Origin: Candidatus Poribacteria bacterium
Lineage (GTDB): Bacteria > Poribacteria > WGA-4E > WGA-3G
Assembly (NCBI GenBank): GCA_028818995.1
Contig: JAPPMR010000355.1
Location: 1 to 12,233, forward strand
Direction: 5' to 3'
Length of the DNA stretch: 12,233 nucleotides
Shown: positions 1 to 8,210 of the stretch, in pieces
How the letters are laid out: each line of letters starts with the position of its first letter
Position numbering within the stretch: the first letter of the stretch is position 1
Position numbers and translations under genes: made by a program
Notes under the pieces: generated by a model
What the model was told of the DNA's origin: nothing
Database searches by the model: none
What the model saw: only the letters and a program-made list of their open reading frames with translations

Positions 1-271
1 CAGTTACTTCAACAGAGGTTGTGGTCGGTGTGGTAAAAGAGGGATGTGTGATTGTAAGGGTGTATGTGCCTCGGGGAACACCTGTGAACCAAACATTACC
101 TTCGGCATCGCTTTTTTCGCGTTCATCTGTCTCAAGAATATGGACTTCTGCATTTGCAAGCGGTCGCCCCGTGTTTTGATTATAGACAGTGCCTTCAATC
201 GTGCCTGTTTGTGCGAACACTGATATTGGAAACGTGAAAATTAGTAATAACCAGAAAAGACTTTTTTTCAA
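1..271 (-). CDS. TonB-dependent receptor, N-terminal fragment (runs off left edge)
   Basis: Only the first 90 codons are in the window. Reading begins at a TTG codon (271-269) preceded by AGGAG at 284-280 with an 8-nt spacer, and no better start lies upstream. The protein begins with KKSLFWLLLIF, a hydrophobic signal peptide that probably ends at VFA-Q (residue 20/21), so it is exported. Next comes a carboxypeptidase-regulatory-like beta-sandwich (TGTIEGTVYNQNTGRPLANA, then a GTYTLTI strand). This is nearly the same as the first domain of the downstream-numbered paralogue at 500-3151, including the shared VHILETD stretch. In that paralogue the domain precedes a TonB plug and barrel, so I infer the same here, but the plug is not visible. 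It could instead be another secreted protein that uses this domain. Confidence 0.7.
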   Translation of the reverse strand, partial: MKKSLFWLLLIFTFPISVFAQTGTIEGTVYNQNTGRPLANAEVHILETDEREKSDAEGNVWFTGVPRGTYTLTITHPSFTTPTTTSVEVT

Positions 272-279
272 TTTAATAA

Positions 280-286
280 CTCCTAT
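280..286 (-). promoter_or_regulatory. Ribosome binding site that fixes a TTG start
   Basis: On the minus strand ATAGGAG lies 8 nt before TTG at 271-269. It is the only good Shine-Dalgarno near the start of the signal peptide and is why TTG is chosen as initiator for the left-edge gene. Confidence 0.65.
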
Positions 287-291
287 TGGGG

Positions 292-320
292 TAGAGATAA
301 ATTTCCATCATAAGTGTCAA
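292..320 (-). promoter_or_regulatory. Possible promoter of the left-edge receptor gene
   Basis: A perfect -35 hexamer TTGACA occurs at 320-315 on the minus strand, 44 bp before the TTG start. The best -10 is poor: TATCTC with a 15-bp spacer or TCTCTA with a 17-bp spacer. The -35 match suggests that the gene has its own promoter downstream of the palindrome block rather than depending only on read-through from the receptor at 500-3151. Confidence 0.3.
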
Positions 321-355
321 CTTAAGAAAAAGTTGCAGGTTTATCTCTTGTTGGA

Positions 356-455
356 GGGCTTTGGAAGCCCGATTTTATGACCCATAACCTCTGAAATCGG
401 GGTTAGTAACCCGCCAAATGCCAAAAGCGCATTTGGCGTTGATTCACAAGTGAAT
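356..455. repeat. Chain of five contiguous or overlapping inverted repeats
   Basis: Between the two receptor genes the sequence is almost entirely palindromic. The repeats are GGGCTT/AAGCCC (356-361/365-370), CCCGATTT/AAATCGGG (368-375/394-401), GGGTTA-G-TAACCC (400-412), CGCCAAATGC-N7-GCATTTGGCG (412-421/429-438, a 10-bp perfect stem) and ATTCAC-AA-GTGAAT (442-455). Neighbouring units share arm bases (368-370, 400-401, 412), so alternative foldings compete. No T-tract follows on either strand, so this is not a standard intrinsic terminator. It may be a REP-like intergenic element that stabilises or attenuates the receptor transcript. Confidence 0.7.
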
Positions 456-499
456 AATGTCTAATTAATTCTACAATATGTTGCCTCAAGATTGCCAAA

Positions 500-3151
500 C
501 TAAAATTCATAGACAATCCCGCCAGAAATAGCAAAGGGGATTTGTGGGGCTTTAATATTCTCTAAGGTTGATCGATCGAAATCTTCGGGCAAATCTTCAG
601 GCGCAATATTTTTAATAACAACATCTAAGACCTGCTTGGAAACGCCTAACCTCATACTGTTTCGGTGCAAAAAGAAATACGCATTCCATATTTCTATAAA
701 TTCGGTGACAGGCAAGCCAAACCGCCTACCCTTCCAGCTCAACCTTAAATCTAATCGATGGTAGGGAGGTAATTCAGTCTCCAGTAATGCATCCAGGTTA
801 TCAGAGATAATCTTATTCATGCCGAGCGTAATAGGGTCTTGAATTTGGAAAAGTGCGCTTATTGGTGCTGCAGACGTTCCACTTAAAAACTGCCATTTCA
901 TTCCGAGCTCATATTTCTGACTGAGATTATAGTTTGCAACAACGCTCACAATATGGCTATTATCAAAGAGATAAGGTCTGTATGCATCATTTGGATGGTT
1001 GCGCCGTTCTGAATGCGTATATGCATAAGAAATCCACCCGAAGAATCTGTCCTTGATTCGATGTCGCAAGAAAGCCTCTACGCCACTAACGAAACCGGCG
1101 CCTTCGTTGAGATAGTTCGTAAAGGGTATATCTACAGTTGCATCTGCAAGGGACTCAGTAAGCGCTTCCAAATCAATGTACCGTGATACCAATTTCTGGA
1201 GGTCTTTATAATAGGTGGCAAACTTAAATTCTGTATGCGGTGAAAAATTGTGTTCCAATTCCATAATATAATGCTGCGCTTCGCTGGATTTTAATGATCG
1301 GTTTCCACCGTCCCGTAGCACCTGATATGCTAAAGGACTTTGTTCGTACTGACCGTAAGCGAGACGAACGTTAGTACCGATAGGTAGTTTGACGTTCATG
1401 CTTGCCCTGGGCTGCGTTGAGAGTTCGTCTGTCATATTTAGATAGTCGTACCGCACACCGAGTGCGAGTGATAAAAATGAAAATGGGTCATAGCGTCCCT
1501 GAAGGTAACCCTCAGCACGGCGAAACGGGTAACTAAATTCGTCAACCGACCTACTCCCAACCAGTTCACCTTCATCAGAATCTTCATCCACAAATGCTCG
1601 GGTGTTATATGAAAAACTGTCGGCTGGACTGTAGGATAAAAGAAAACCTGGCTCAAACTGGAATTTGTCTGTTATTTTGTAGGCAATATCTGTCCGAAGT
1701 TGATATGCTGGCACCTTAGTCTTTATGTCATCGAATGTTCCTTCCCGCGATGGACCTTCATCAATATTGAAAGGAGTGCCAAACTGTATATTGAGAAAGT
1801 TAAAAGAACGGGTTAAGGACAGATGGGATATGAATTTTTCTGTAAATTCTGACTTGAGATGAATGCCTGCACCTTCAAAGCCATTTTTGTAATACGCAGA
1901 CAAATTATTATCTGCTTCTATAGAATATAATATGGAATTAGAGAAATCAAAATGATCTGTCGCACCAAAAGCGTTGAGCATAAGTTGGTGCTTGTCGGTG
2001 AGTAGATAAACAAACTTGAATTGATAATCTGCCAAGTTAGGAAATGTAGAGTTATAGATGGAGTTTAAGAAGAGACCTAAGAGCGCGCGTCGGGCAGCGG
2101 CGGAGACGTACCCTTTCTTACCAATCCTGGTTTGAATATAAGCTTGGGGATAAAAGGGGTTCATATTAATTACGCCAGCTCTCTTTTTTTGTATCCAATC
2201 TGGTGAATATATATCAATAACCGATTGCGAATCCAAACCGAATTCGGCACCGTAACCTCCTGCGTAAATGTGAATATTATCAATCGCACCGGAAAAAATG
2301 GTTGAAACAACTCCACCAAAATGAAACGGATATCCCAACGGTGTGCGGTCAAAATAGTAGAGGGTAGACCCCGGTTCGCTCCCGCGAATGTAGAGAATCC
2401 CAAAGAAATCGTTCGGAATACCGATGCTCGGCAGCGTTGTCAACGCTTTGAGCGGATCAGCACCGATACCTGCGATACGTCTAATTTCTGATCCGCGTAT
2501 CTCTTGTCGACTGATAGTTGGAGGTAACCGTTTTCCTTCCACAATAACTGTTTCAAGTTTGAATACCGGTCCTAAATAGATTCTTATCTGAGTTGTCCCG
2601 CCCGCGCTAATTTCAACTGTGGTTAGCGTTGGTGTGTCGAAAGCAAGGTGTTTTATTGAAATATTGTAGGTTCCGGGTGGAATGTCAGTGAACCGAAACT
2701 TTCCATCTCTCTTGGTATACTGACGTTTTTCGATTTCAACAATATATACCTCCGCGCCTGCTAATAGTGCACCTGTATCCCGATCATAGACGGTGCCTTC
2801 AATGTTCCCTGTTGCAGTCGCTTTTTCTACTTGAAATGCCGGCCCGAGGTAGATTTTGCCTTGAATCGTTTTGCCTGCACTTATTTCAATTGTTGTCTTT
2901 TCAGGTGTTTTAAAGTTTGGATGGGATACGGATAGGGTATATGTGCCGATAGGAATTCCAGTGAACTGAAAATTTCCATTTGCGTCAGTTTTTTGGTGTT
3001 GATCTGTTTCAAGGATGTGAACATCCGCGCCTTCAAGCGGTTTCCCCGTGCTTCGCTGATAAATAGTGCCTTCAACATTTCCTGTTTGTGCTAAAAGTGG
3101 TAACGGTGCGATAACCAATAAAAACAAAATTAGAAGTAAACATACTTTCAT
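500..3151 (-). CDS. TonB-dependent outer-membrane receptor with two N-terminal carboxypeptidase-regulatory-like domains
   Basis: The 883-residue product has a signal peptide at residues 1-21 (cleavage near PLLA-Q). Two tandem carboxypeptidase-regulatory-like domains follow, starting at TGNVEGT (23) and TGNIEGT (114), a 91-residue period. ETVIVEG at 200-206 resembles a TonB-box-like segment. A plug domain covers about 208-318, with YIRGSEPGSTLYYFDRTPLG and GGYGAEFG typical of the family. A beta-barrel rich in alternating aromatic residues runs to a C-terminal phenylalanine (GGIVYEF). It should take up a ligand across the outer membrane using TonB-ExbB-ExbD energy. The substrate cannot be read from sequence, and no SusD-like partner is seen. 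The start is ATG at 3151-3149 with CAGGAG 12 nt upstream, a rather long spacer. The left-edge gene is a same-strand paralogue 228 bp downstream. Length and ends indicate an intact gene. Confidence 0.9.
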   Translation of the reverse strand: MKVCLLLILFLLVIAPLPLLAQTGNVEGTIYQRSTGKPLEGADVHILETDQHQKTDANGNFQFTGIPIGTYTLSVSHPNFKTPEKTTIEISAGKTIQGKIYLGPAFQVEKATATGNIEGTVYDRDTGALLAGAEVYIVEIEKRQYTKRDGKFRFTDIPPGTYNISIKHLAFDTPTLTTVEISAGGTTQIRIYLGPVFKLETVIVEGKRLPPTISRQEIRGSEIRRIAGIGADPLKALTTLPSIGIPNDFFGILYIRGSEPGSTLYYFDRTPLGYPFHFGGVVSTIFSGAIDNIHIYAGGYGAEFGLDSQSVIDIYSPDWIQKKRAGVINMNPFYPQAYIQTRIGKKGYVSAAARRALLGLFLNSIYNSTFPNLADYQFKFVYLLTDKHQLMLNAFGATDHFDFSNSILYSIEADNNLSAYYKNGFEGAGIHLKSEFTEKFISHLSLTRSFNFLNIQFGTPFNIDEGPSREGTFDDIKTKVPAYQLRTDIAYKITDKFQFEPGFLLSYSPADSFSYNTRAFVDEDSDEGELVGSRSVDEFSYPFRRAEGYLQGRYDPFSFLSLALGVRYDYLNMTDELSTQPRASMNVKLPIGTNVRLAYGQYEQSPLAYQVLRDGGNRSLKSSEAQHYIMELEHNFSPHTEFKFATYYKDLQKLVSRYIDLEALTESLADATVDIPFTNYLNEGAGFVSGVEAFLRHRIKDRFFGWISYAYTHSERRNHPNDAYRPYLFDNSHIVSVVANYNLSQKYELGMKWQFLSGTSAAPISALFQIQDPITLGMNKIISDNLDALLETELPPYHRLDLRLSWKGRRFGLPVTEFIEIWNAYFFLHRNSMRLGVSKQVLDVVIKNIAPEDLPEDFDRSTLENIKAPQIPFAISGGIVYEF
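2540..3085 (-). repeat. Internal duplication: two carboxypeptidase-regulatory-like domain copies
   Basis: Residues 23-110 and 114-201 of the receptor at 500-3151 align along their length. Shared landmarks are TGN(V/I)EGT, the TG.....GA(D/E)V strand, F.FT.IP.GTY, T(I/V)EISAG and IYLGP.F. The copies begin 273 bp apart. The left-edge paralogue shows a first copy; whether it has a second lies outside the window. Duplication within the coding sequence is the simplest explanation. Confidence 0.85.
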
Positions 3152-3187
3152 ATAACGCGCAAACTCCTGCTTTGGTGTGTTCGCGCT

Positions 3188-3193
3188 ATTATA
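3188..3193 (-). promoter_or_regulatory. -10 element of the receptor promoter
   Basis: A perfect TATAAT lies on the minus strand at 3193-3188, inside TTATATAATAG, about 37 bp before the ATG at 3151. This would give a leader of about 30 nt. The -35 region is weak: TCAACA sits 20 bp upstream, which is too far. The receptor is probably transcribed separately from the defence operon that ends at 3311. Confidence 0.45.
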
Positions 3194-3310
3194 TAACGTA
3201 ACATTAAGATTTTTGTTGACTTGATGAAATGGATTTTTGTGTAGAAGTGATAGTAATATCGTAGCAATATGTCTTTACTTAGATTCCAGATGATAGAAAT
3301 CTTTGATTTC

Positions 3311-4165
3311 CTAAACTGGAAGGTAACCGCTGTTCTGAAGTTCGCCAAGAATTAGTTTGTAGCACTCATCTATGAAATCTACTGTCTCTTTAAATACACT
3401 GTTGCAGAAAGTAGTAATCTCAGTACCCGTCCTATTCATGTTTGTAGGGAAGAACGAACTTTGGAAATATAATTTGTCTGGTGGAAAACCTGATAATAAA
3501 ATTGGGGAAACTACCACACTGTCAATATTGCCATGAATTAGTTGGTTTCTGATTTGTTTTGCTATATTAAAAGGAGACCCAGTTTTGTCCAGATTCCCGT
3601 TTTGATCTACCACGTGAAAATTACCTAAATGTATAGTCAAGTTTCCATTCGGTAGTTTGTTTTTCAACATTTGACGTATTTTGTAACTTTCTCTATCGTT
3701 GTGATGCAGATCGTAAACTATGTTGATGATTTTTGCTACACAGTCCTCCAAACTAACCAAATTAGAAAAGAAACCATTCAAAACAGTGAAAACAACCAAC
3801 GCCGATGTTTCACGGTGAACGATATAGTTGTTTTCCAATAATTTGATTTGAATATTGACAATACCATGATCTGAAAAATCTATAAAATCTTTCGATGGTA
3901 ACGAACTTTCCGAATCCAATGGAACTGGGATTCTCAGATAATAATCAAAATCTATGTGTTCCATTAAGTCCAGGTATAACTTTGTGGCGTTTAGTCTTTG
4001 TCGAGTTGTTGGTATCAACCATTTAATTTCTAACTCAGCATCTTGAGATTTCAACTTTGACCCAATGCCTTGTGGAGTTAATCCTGCGGAGTCATGAATT
4101 TTTCCTTTTCCTGCCAGCTGTTCAATTTCCTGAAGGAGACTTTGTTCGTGAGTTAGGTTTACCAT
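3311..4165 (-). CDS. HEPN-domain-like protein, putative RNase partner of the upstream nuclease-STAND protein
   Basis: The 284-residue protein has no signal peptide or membrane segment, so it is cytoplasmic. The key clue is IRNQLIHGN at 205-213, which contains R206-N207-x3-H211. This is the R-x4-H motif (usually R-N-x3-H) that forms the active site of HEPN ribonucleases. It is preceded by a helical stretch at about 118-172 (helices around SALVVFTVLNGFFSNLVSLE) and followed by a C-terminal helix at 248-274, as expected for a four-helix HEPN bundle. A beta-rich insert lies at 213-240. Residues 1-115 are unrecognised and seem mixed alpha/beta. The gene starts inside the end of the 1311-residue gene (ATGGTAA, 7-bp overlap), with GGGGAAGA just ahead as ribosome binding site, so translation is probably coupled. 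I infer an effector or regulator in the same defence system. It could instead be a non-catalytic HEPN structural subunit. Confidence 0.6.
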   Translation of the reverse strand: MVNLTHEQSLLQEIEQLAGKGKIHDSAGLTPQGIGSKLKSQDAELEIKWLIPTTRQRLNATKLYLDLMEHIDFDYYLRIPVPLDSESSLPSKDFIDFSDHGIVNIQIKLLENNYIVHRETSALVVFTVLNGFFSNLVSLEDCVAKIINIVYDLHHNDRESYKIRQMLKNKLPNGNLTIHLGNFHVVDQNGNLDKTGSPFNIAKQIRNQLIHGNIDSVVVSPILLSGFPPDKLYFQSSFFPTNMNRTGTEITTFCNSVFKETVDFIDECYKLILGELQNSGYLPV

Positions 4166-7100
4166 TCTTCCCCTTCAAGAAATTCTTCATCCTCTTGTAA
4201 TTGTTTTTCAATATCCTGTTCTGTCCATTTTATAAGATTTTCGGCATAATGTACAACTATTTGTGACTGTGTTCTGTCTTGCAGTGCTTTAAGGTCTTTG
4301 ATACGTTGCACAAGTAATGGAGTGGGTTCACCGATACTTCTTGAGTGTACTCTTGAAAATATTGCAGCTGTTATACTATCTTGAACTTCTTTGTTTCCTT
4401 CGCTATTTATGATAACTGTCTCTACAAGGGAATAAAAAACAGAGTCAGTGTCGAATCCTCGCATTAAATAAGCAGCCCACTGCATCAGTTTGATATCTTC
4501 TGAGTCTATCCATTCTTCAAAGAGTCTCTTCATTGCACCATTGATCTTGACATCACCACCACGAGGTTCGTTTTCACTGAGCATGGATGTAAGCAATGTA
4601 GGTGCTTCAAATCTAAGCACGTAAGAGGGGGTAAGGACCCAATCTCTCACTCGCTCTAAAGCAGCTATCATATTTTTATCATCCCAGTCAACGTCATTAA
4701 ATAGATGGTGTGGGTAATAGGGGACAGCATCATACTTAAACATTTTGGAACGGTCAGATTCTTTTTCTTTATAGGTAATCCGCTTCTCAAAAAATTCAAT
4801 TACCCATATCGGATCGTGTCTGAAAATGGTGTTGAGTACTCGTTCCGATTCATAATCAAGTCGTTCTAAACTCACACAATTTAGCATAATTTGCTTGTAT
4901 TCTTCTAAATGATTTTCTGGTGAGAGTTGAAGTTTTTTATTTGAGAGTGCTTTGATGGTTTCTCTCATAACTCTTGGGGAATCATCGGTGGATAATCGGA
5001 CCAAAATTTCAAGGACATGTTCTATTTTCACACCATCAGTATTCGGGTGTATTTGCGCCATGTAAATTCTTTGTACTACATACATACGCAGTTCCGAATC
5101 TGATATATCAGACAATAAATCCAAAATTTCCAAATCTTCGTGCTGAATATATTGTTCATTTTCACTTGTCCAAGAAAAACTTTTTGCCACAATACGTTTA
5201 GCAACGATACTATCCTGCTTTAAGAGATGTTGAGTTGTCTCGCGTGCTAAAACTTGATCGGACACGCGGATACCACTTAGTAGTCCAGATGCACAATGGG
5301 ATTCATCAATTTTCCAAGCAAGAATTTCATTTAATAAATTAATTCCATACTTAGGGTTAAGTTCGCCGACTGCTCTGAGTAAAAAAGTGGCACTTCCAGG
5401 ATTCCACCCTTTTTCCTCCCAAATTCCATCTGTAGGACTTCTATATTCTTTCCCTTCTTCAGCATGTTCTATATATTCCTTCATTAACTTTGAGAGTTGC
5501 ACTGGGGTGTACTTTGCGATGTATTTTTTCATGAATTCCCTGGTTTTCTCAAGGCTCTCACTGATGTCCCAGGCTCGGAATTTTCCAGTAAATTGACGGT
5601 ATAAAAGGTAACTTTCACAATTCTTATGTTCCCTGAATTTTGCAAGTAATTCTGCTGCTCTCTTTTTCGGATAACCTTCTATATGTTCGTTTTCTGCATA
5701 TCCACTTAGGCACTGATCTATTGCATTAAGCACAGTAAAATCAGATTCTACATGGATTCGGTTGACTATTATATCAAACAACCTTGCTTGTTCCTTTTGT
5801 AATTGTTCTTGATCTACTTTTTCCATTTGTTGCCGAAATGGGCTTTCCAAAGGATTTATAGCACGACTAATAGAATCTATTGCTTTTGTTCTGACATCTC
5901 TATGCTGAGATGTTTTTAGGCAATGTGCAATTATCTCAATTGCTTTTTTACGGAGTCGAATTAATTCGCGGGTATATTTTAAGTGATGCCAACCAAACTT
6001 CACAGAACCACCTTCACTGACAATTTCATTGAAATCCAGCGTGAGTAGCGAATCGATAGCACTGAGTAGTGCCAGGCCAAGTGGTCGTATATCTTCTTCT
6101 TTCCATTCATCAAAGACATCAAGAGCTTCCATTTGAAATACATTGGGTTTGTTAGTATGGAAACTTGCCATTCTATTTAACAAAGCCTGTGGGGAATCAT
6201 AATTGGAAAGATTTAGATGTTCCTTCAGAATCAGTTTACGAATCACTTTTAACGTCTTACGAAACCCAGAGAGTGTGTAGACAGTTTTTTGTGCTTCCTT
6301 AGCAATTTTTTCTAATAGGTGCTGATGGGTAAGCGTAAATGGTATCCCTAAATTAACTCTTACAAAGTCTTTAGTGTTTGGATTATCCAGAATGATATTG
6401 AAAATATCAATTGCATCTTCTGGACGAAAGTAAGAAACACATTCCATATTTTCTATGATATGCTCCCGAAAAGCGTTGTCACTTTTCGATACTTGGGTTT
6501 TCAGAGAATCAATATACTCGTCAAGTAGGCTTTTTTCGCCAACGATGACTTCTACACGAGCAAGATTTTTAATGAGATTTATAGGGAAAAGTGGCAGGAA
6601 TTCATCTAATAGACATGTATGAAAAGAAGATGGTGTTCCATCGGATAGGAAACATGCTTTCCGCAAAATATAATCGCTAAGTGGACCGGGAAACACCCGT
6701 TGTTTCCGCCCATATTGAACAAGCAGTCCGTAGTTCTTCAAGGTGTCTCGGTACTGATTTATCTCATATAACTTTACTTCTAAAAGTTCAGACAATTTGT
6801 CACTAATTTGTTCGTTTTCAACATCAATAGGTGCTATCCCACTAAGCCAATTAAGCAACTCACGGTGCTTCTTATCAGATTCTGACAAATGTCTACTTAG
6901 GATGTCTTCTAAATAGGATTCAAAAGCAAGTTCAACTAATTCATCTTTTGTTAAGCTTATCAGATCGACACCTTTGTTGAACAGATAAATTACCATCACA
7001 GCAATTAATGGAGTATCTTTCCCTATTTTTGCTAAGTCATTCAATAGCTCACTGTCTTGGACACGTGTATGTACCTGAATAAATTCTTTGGTTTCCTCAA

Positions 7101-8094
7101 ACAATAGTTTTGGAATTTCAATTTCGCCAATAGCTTGATCTGACAGCGCAGATAAGAAAATTCCTTTCAAAGACGCTTTAAATGCATTCCGTGTTATAAG
7201 GATTACCTTAGATTCTTTATATTCTTGACTATTAAGTATTGCTTTGATACCACCAAGGTTGTCTAAGTAGTCATGAGCGTCATCTACAAAGAAGATGTAC
7301 TTTCTGTTTGGTGGAATATCTCCTAAAGCATTTTCAAAACTATCTTCGGCAATTTGAACAAATAAAGGTTCATACTCATGATGTTTTTGTTCAACCGTTT
7401 TAGCAAATTCAATTGCAAGTTGAGTTTTGCCGATTCCCCCGCTACCATACATGACTAACAATCTTTTGTCAGTGTCCTGAACAAAATCATGAAATTCATG
7501 TATCTTATCTTCTCGTCCAAAGGTATCGTAGTCGTATCGCAAAAGTTTATGTTTACCGTCAATTTTGTCGCGAAACATATCCTGCCAAGCAAGAAATACT
7601 GGCAAATGCGGATCTCGGAATGAATTTAAAATGTAAGGAAACTCATCAATCATCGTGATAAGGTCTTCCGCATCCCAACAAGTCAACGTAAATGTATATC
7701 CTTTTTCATTTTTTGCATCTTCAATTTTGCCTATGTTACCCGCTGTAAGCAAGGTATTGGTCATCAAAACATAATGTTCACATTTCCCCTCATTCGCTTT
7801 ATCTAACTCGCCTTTCTTAGTCTTTGTGCCTTCCATCATACGAATAAGACTTTTACGAGCGTATTTTTTATCTTTTGTCGGATCAAAGAACTTGTACTGA
7901 AAAATCCAACGTCCACTTCTTTCATTACCTTTTCTATCCTTATAACTCCCGTTGAATTCTGCATCAATACCTTTATCACGTCCTTCTGCCCCGTAAACTG
8001 TTACAAAGGAGGACACCTCTTTTTTAAGGAAAAGATTGCAAAATCTCTCAAAATCTTTTGGGGACTTGATGAAATCAGATAATTCTTTTTTCAT
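4159..8094 (-). CDS. Restriction-endonuclease-like / STAND NTPase / helical-repeat protein (Avs-like antiviral candidate)
   Basis: The product is a 1311-residue cytoplasmic protein with three parts. Residues 1-160 look like a PD-(D/E)xK nuclease: E16 in FERFC, D44 in GIDAEF, and Q66-Y-K68 in FQYKF, followed by a VLMTN strand and CWDAEDL. Residues 185-480 are a STAND NTPase. Walker A is GSGGIGKT (217-224), Walker B is IFFVDDAHD (267-275), the sensor is ILITR (298-302), a TPL motif at 361-363 lies where STAND proteins carry GxP, and a winged-helix-like region follows. Residues 490-1290 are almost all helix with HEAT-like pieces such as DDSPRVMRETIKAL. In known Avs proteins this arrangement senses a phage protein with the C-terminus, forms an oligomer on ATP binding and releases the nuclease; applying that here is inference. 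The start is ATG 8094-8092 with a weak AGGGA upstream. The gene overlaps the HEPN gene by 7 bp. Sampled lines are AT-richer than flanking genes, suggesting transfer. Domain calls are strong; the antiviral role is probable. Confidence 0.85.
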   Translation of the reverse strand: MKKELSDFIKSPKDFERFCNLFLKKEVSSFVTVYGAEGRDKGIDAEFNGSYKDRKGNERSGRWIFQYKFFDPTKDKKYARKSLIRMMEGTKTKKGELDKANEGKCEHYVLMTNTLLTAGNIGKIEDAKNEKGYTFTLTCWDAEDLITMIDEFPYILNSFRDPHLPVFLAWQDMFRDKIDGKHKLLRYDYDTFGREDKIHEFHDFVQDTDKRLLVMYGSGGIGKTQLAIEFAKTVEQKHHEYEPLFVQIAEDSFENALGDIPPNRKYIFFVDDAHDYLDNLGGIKAILNSQEYKESKVILITRNAFKASLKGIFLSALSDQAIGEIEIPKLLFEETKEFIQVHTRVQDSELLNDLAKIGKDTPLIAVMVIYLFNKGVDLISLTKDELVELAFESYLEDILSRHLSESDKKHRELLNWLSGIAPIDVENEQISDKLSELLEVKLYEINQYRDTLKNYGLLVQYGRKQRVFPGPLSDYILRKACFLSDGTPSSFHTCLLDEFLPLFPINLIKNLARVEVIVGEKSLLDEYIDSLKTQVSKSDNAFREHIIENMECVSYFRPEDAIDIFNIILDNPNTKDFVRVNLGIPFTLTHQHLLEKIAKEAQKTVYTLSGFRKTLKVIRKLILKEHLNLSNYDSPQALLNRMASFHTNKPNVFQMEALDVFDEWKEEDIRPLGLALLSAIDSLLTLDFNEIVSEGGSVKFGWHHLKYTRELIRLRKKAIEIIAHCLKTSQHRDVRTKAIDSISRAINPLESPFRQQMEKVDQEQLQKEQARLFDIIVNRIHVESDFTVLNAIDQCLSGYAENEHIEGYPKKRAAELLAKFREHKNCESYLLYRQFTGKFRAWDISESLEKTREFMKKYIAKYTPVQLSKLMKEYIEHAEEGKEYRSPTDGIWEEKGWNPGSATFLLRAVGELNPKYGINLLNEILAWKIDESHCASGLLSGIRVSDQVLARETTQHLLKQDSIVAKRIVAKSFSWTSENEQYIQHEDLEILDLLSDISDSELRMYVVQRIYMAQIHPNTDGVKIEHVLEILVRLSTDDSPRVMRETIKALSNKKLQLSPENHLEEYKQIMLNCVSLERLDYESERVLNTIFRHDPIWVIEFFEKRITYKEKESDRSKMFKYDAVPYYPHHLFNDVDWDDKNMIAALERVRDWVLTPSYVLRFEAPTLLTSMLSENEPRGGDVKINGAMKRLFEEWIDSEDIKLMQWAAYLMRGFDTDSVFYSLVETVIINSEGNKEVQDSITAAIFSRVHSRSIGEPTPLLVQRIKDLKALQDRTQSQIVVHYAENLIKWTEQDIEKQLQEDEEFLEGEEW

Positions 8095-8180
8095 TTTCGT
8101 TTTCCCTAAAGTTTAACAAAAAGGAACGTTTCAGAAAAGATATTTCTTTATTTAACCAATATTGCACGCCAGCAAATAAC

Positions 8181-8210
8181 CTGTTAATATTTTAACACAC
8201 GCGGTAACAG
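8181..8210. promoter_or_regulatory. Nested inverted repeats over the defence promoter -10
   Basis: CTGTTA (8181-8186) and TAACAG (8205-8210) form an inverted repeat with an 18-bp gap. GTTAA-N4-TTAAC (8183-8187/8192-8196) is nested within its left side. Both overlap the -10 and the expected start point, where a repressor would block transcription. They are short and AT-rich, so chance is possible. Confidence 0.3.

Noticed and set aside
412..438. 10-bp stem between the receptor genes as an intrinsic terminator
   Set aside because: No run of T follows on either strand (GGGTTAC on minus, TTGATTC on plus).
3296..3310. Hairpin GAAATC-TTT-GATTTC directly after the HEPN gene, as a terminator
   Set aside because: The stem is only 6 AT-rich bp and no T-tract follows on the minus strand.
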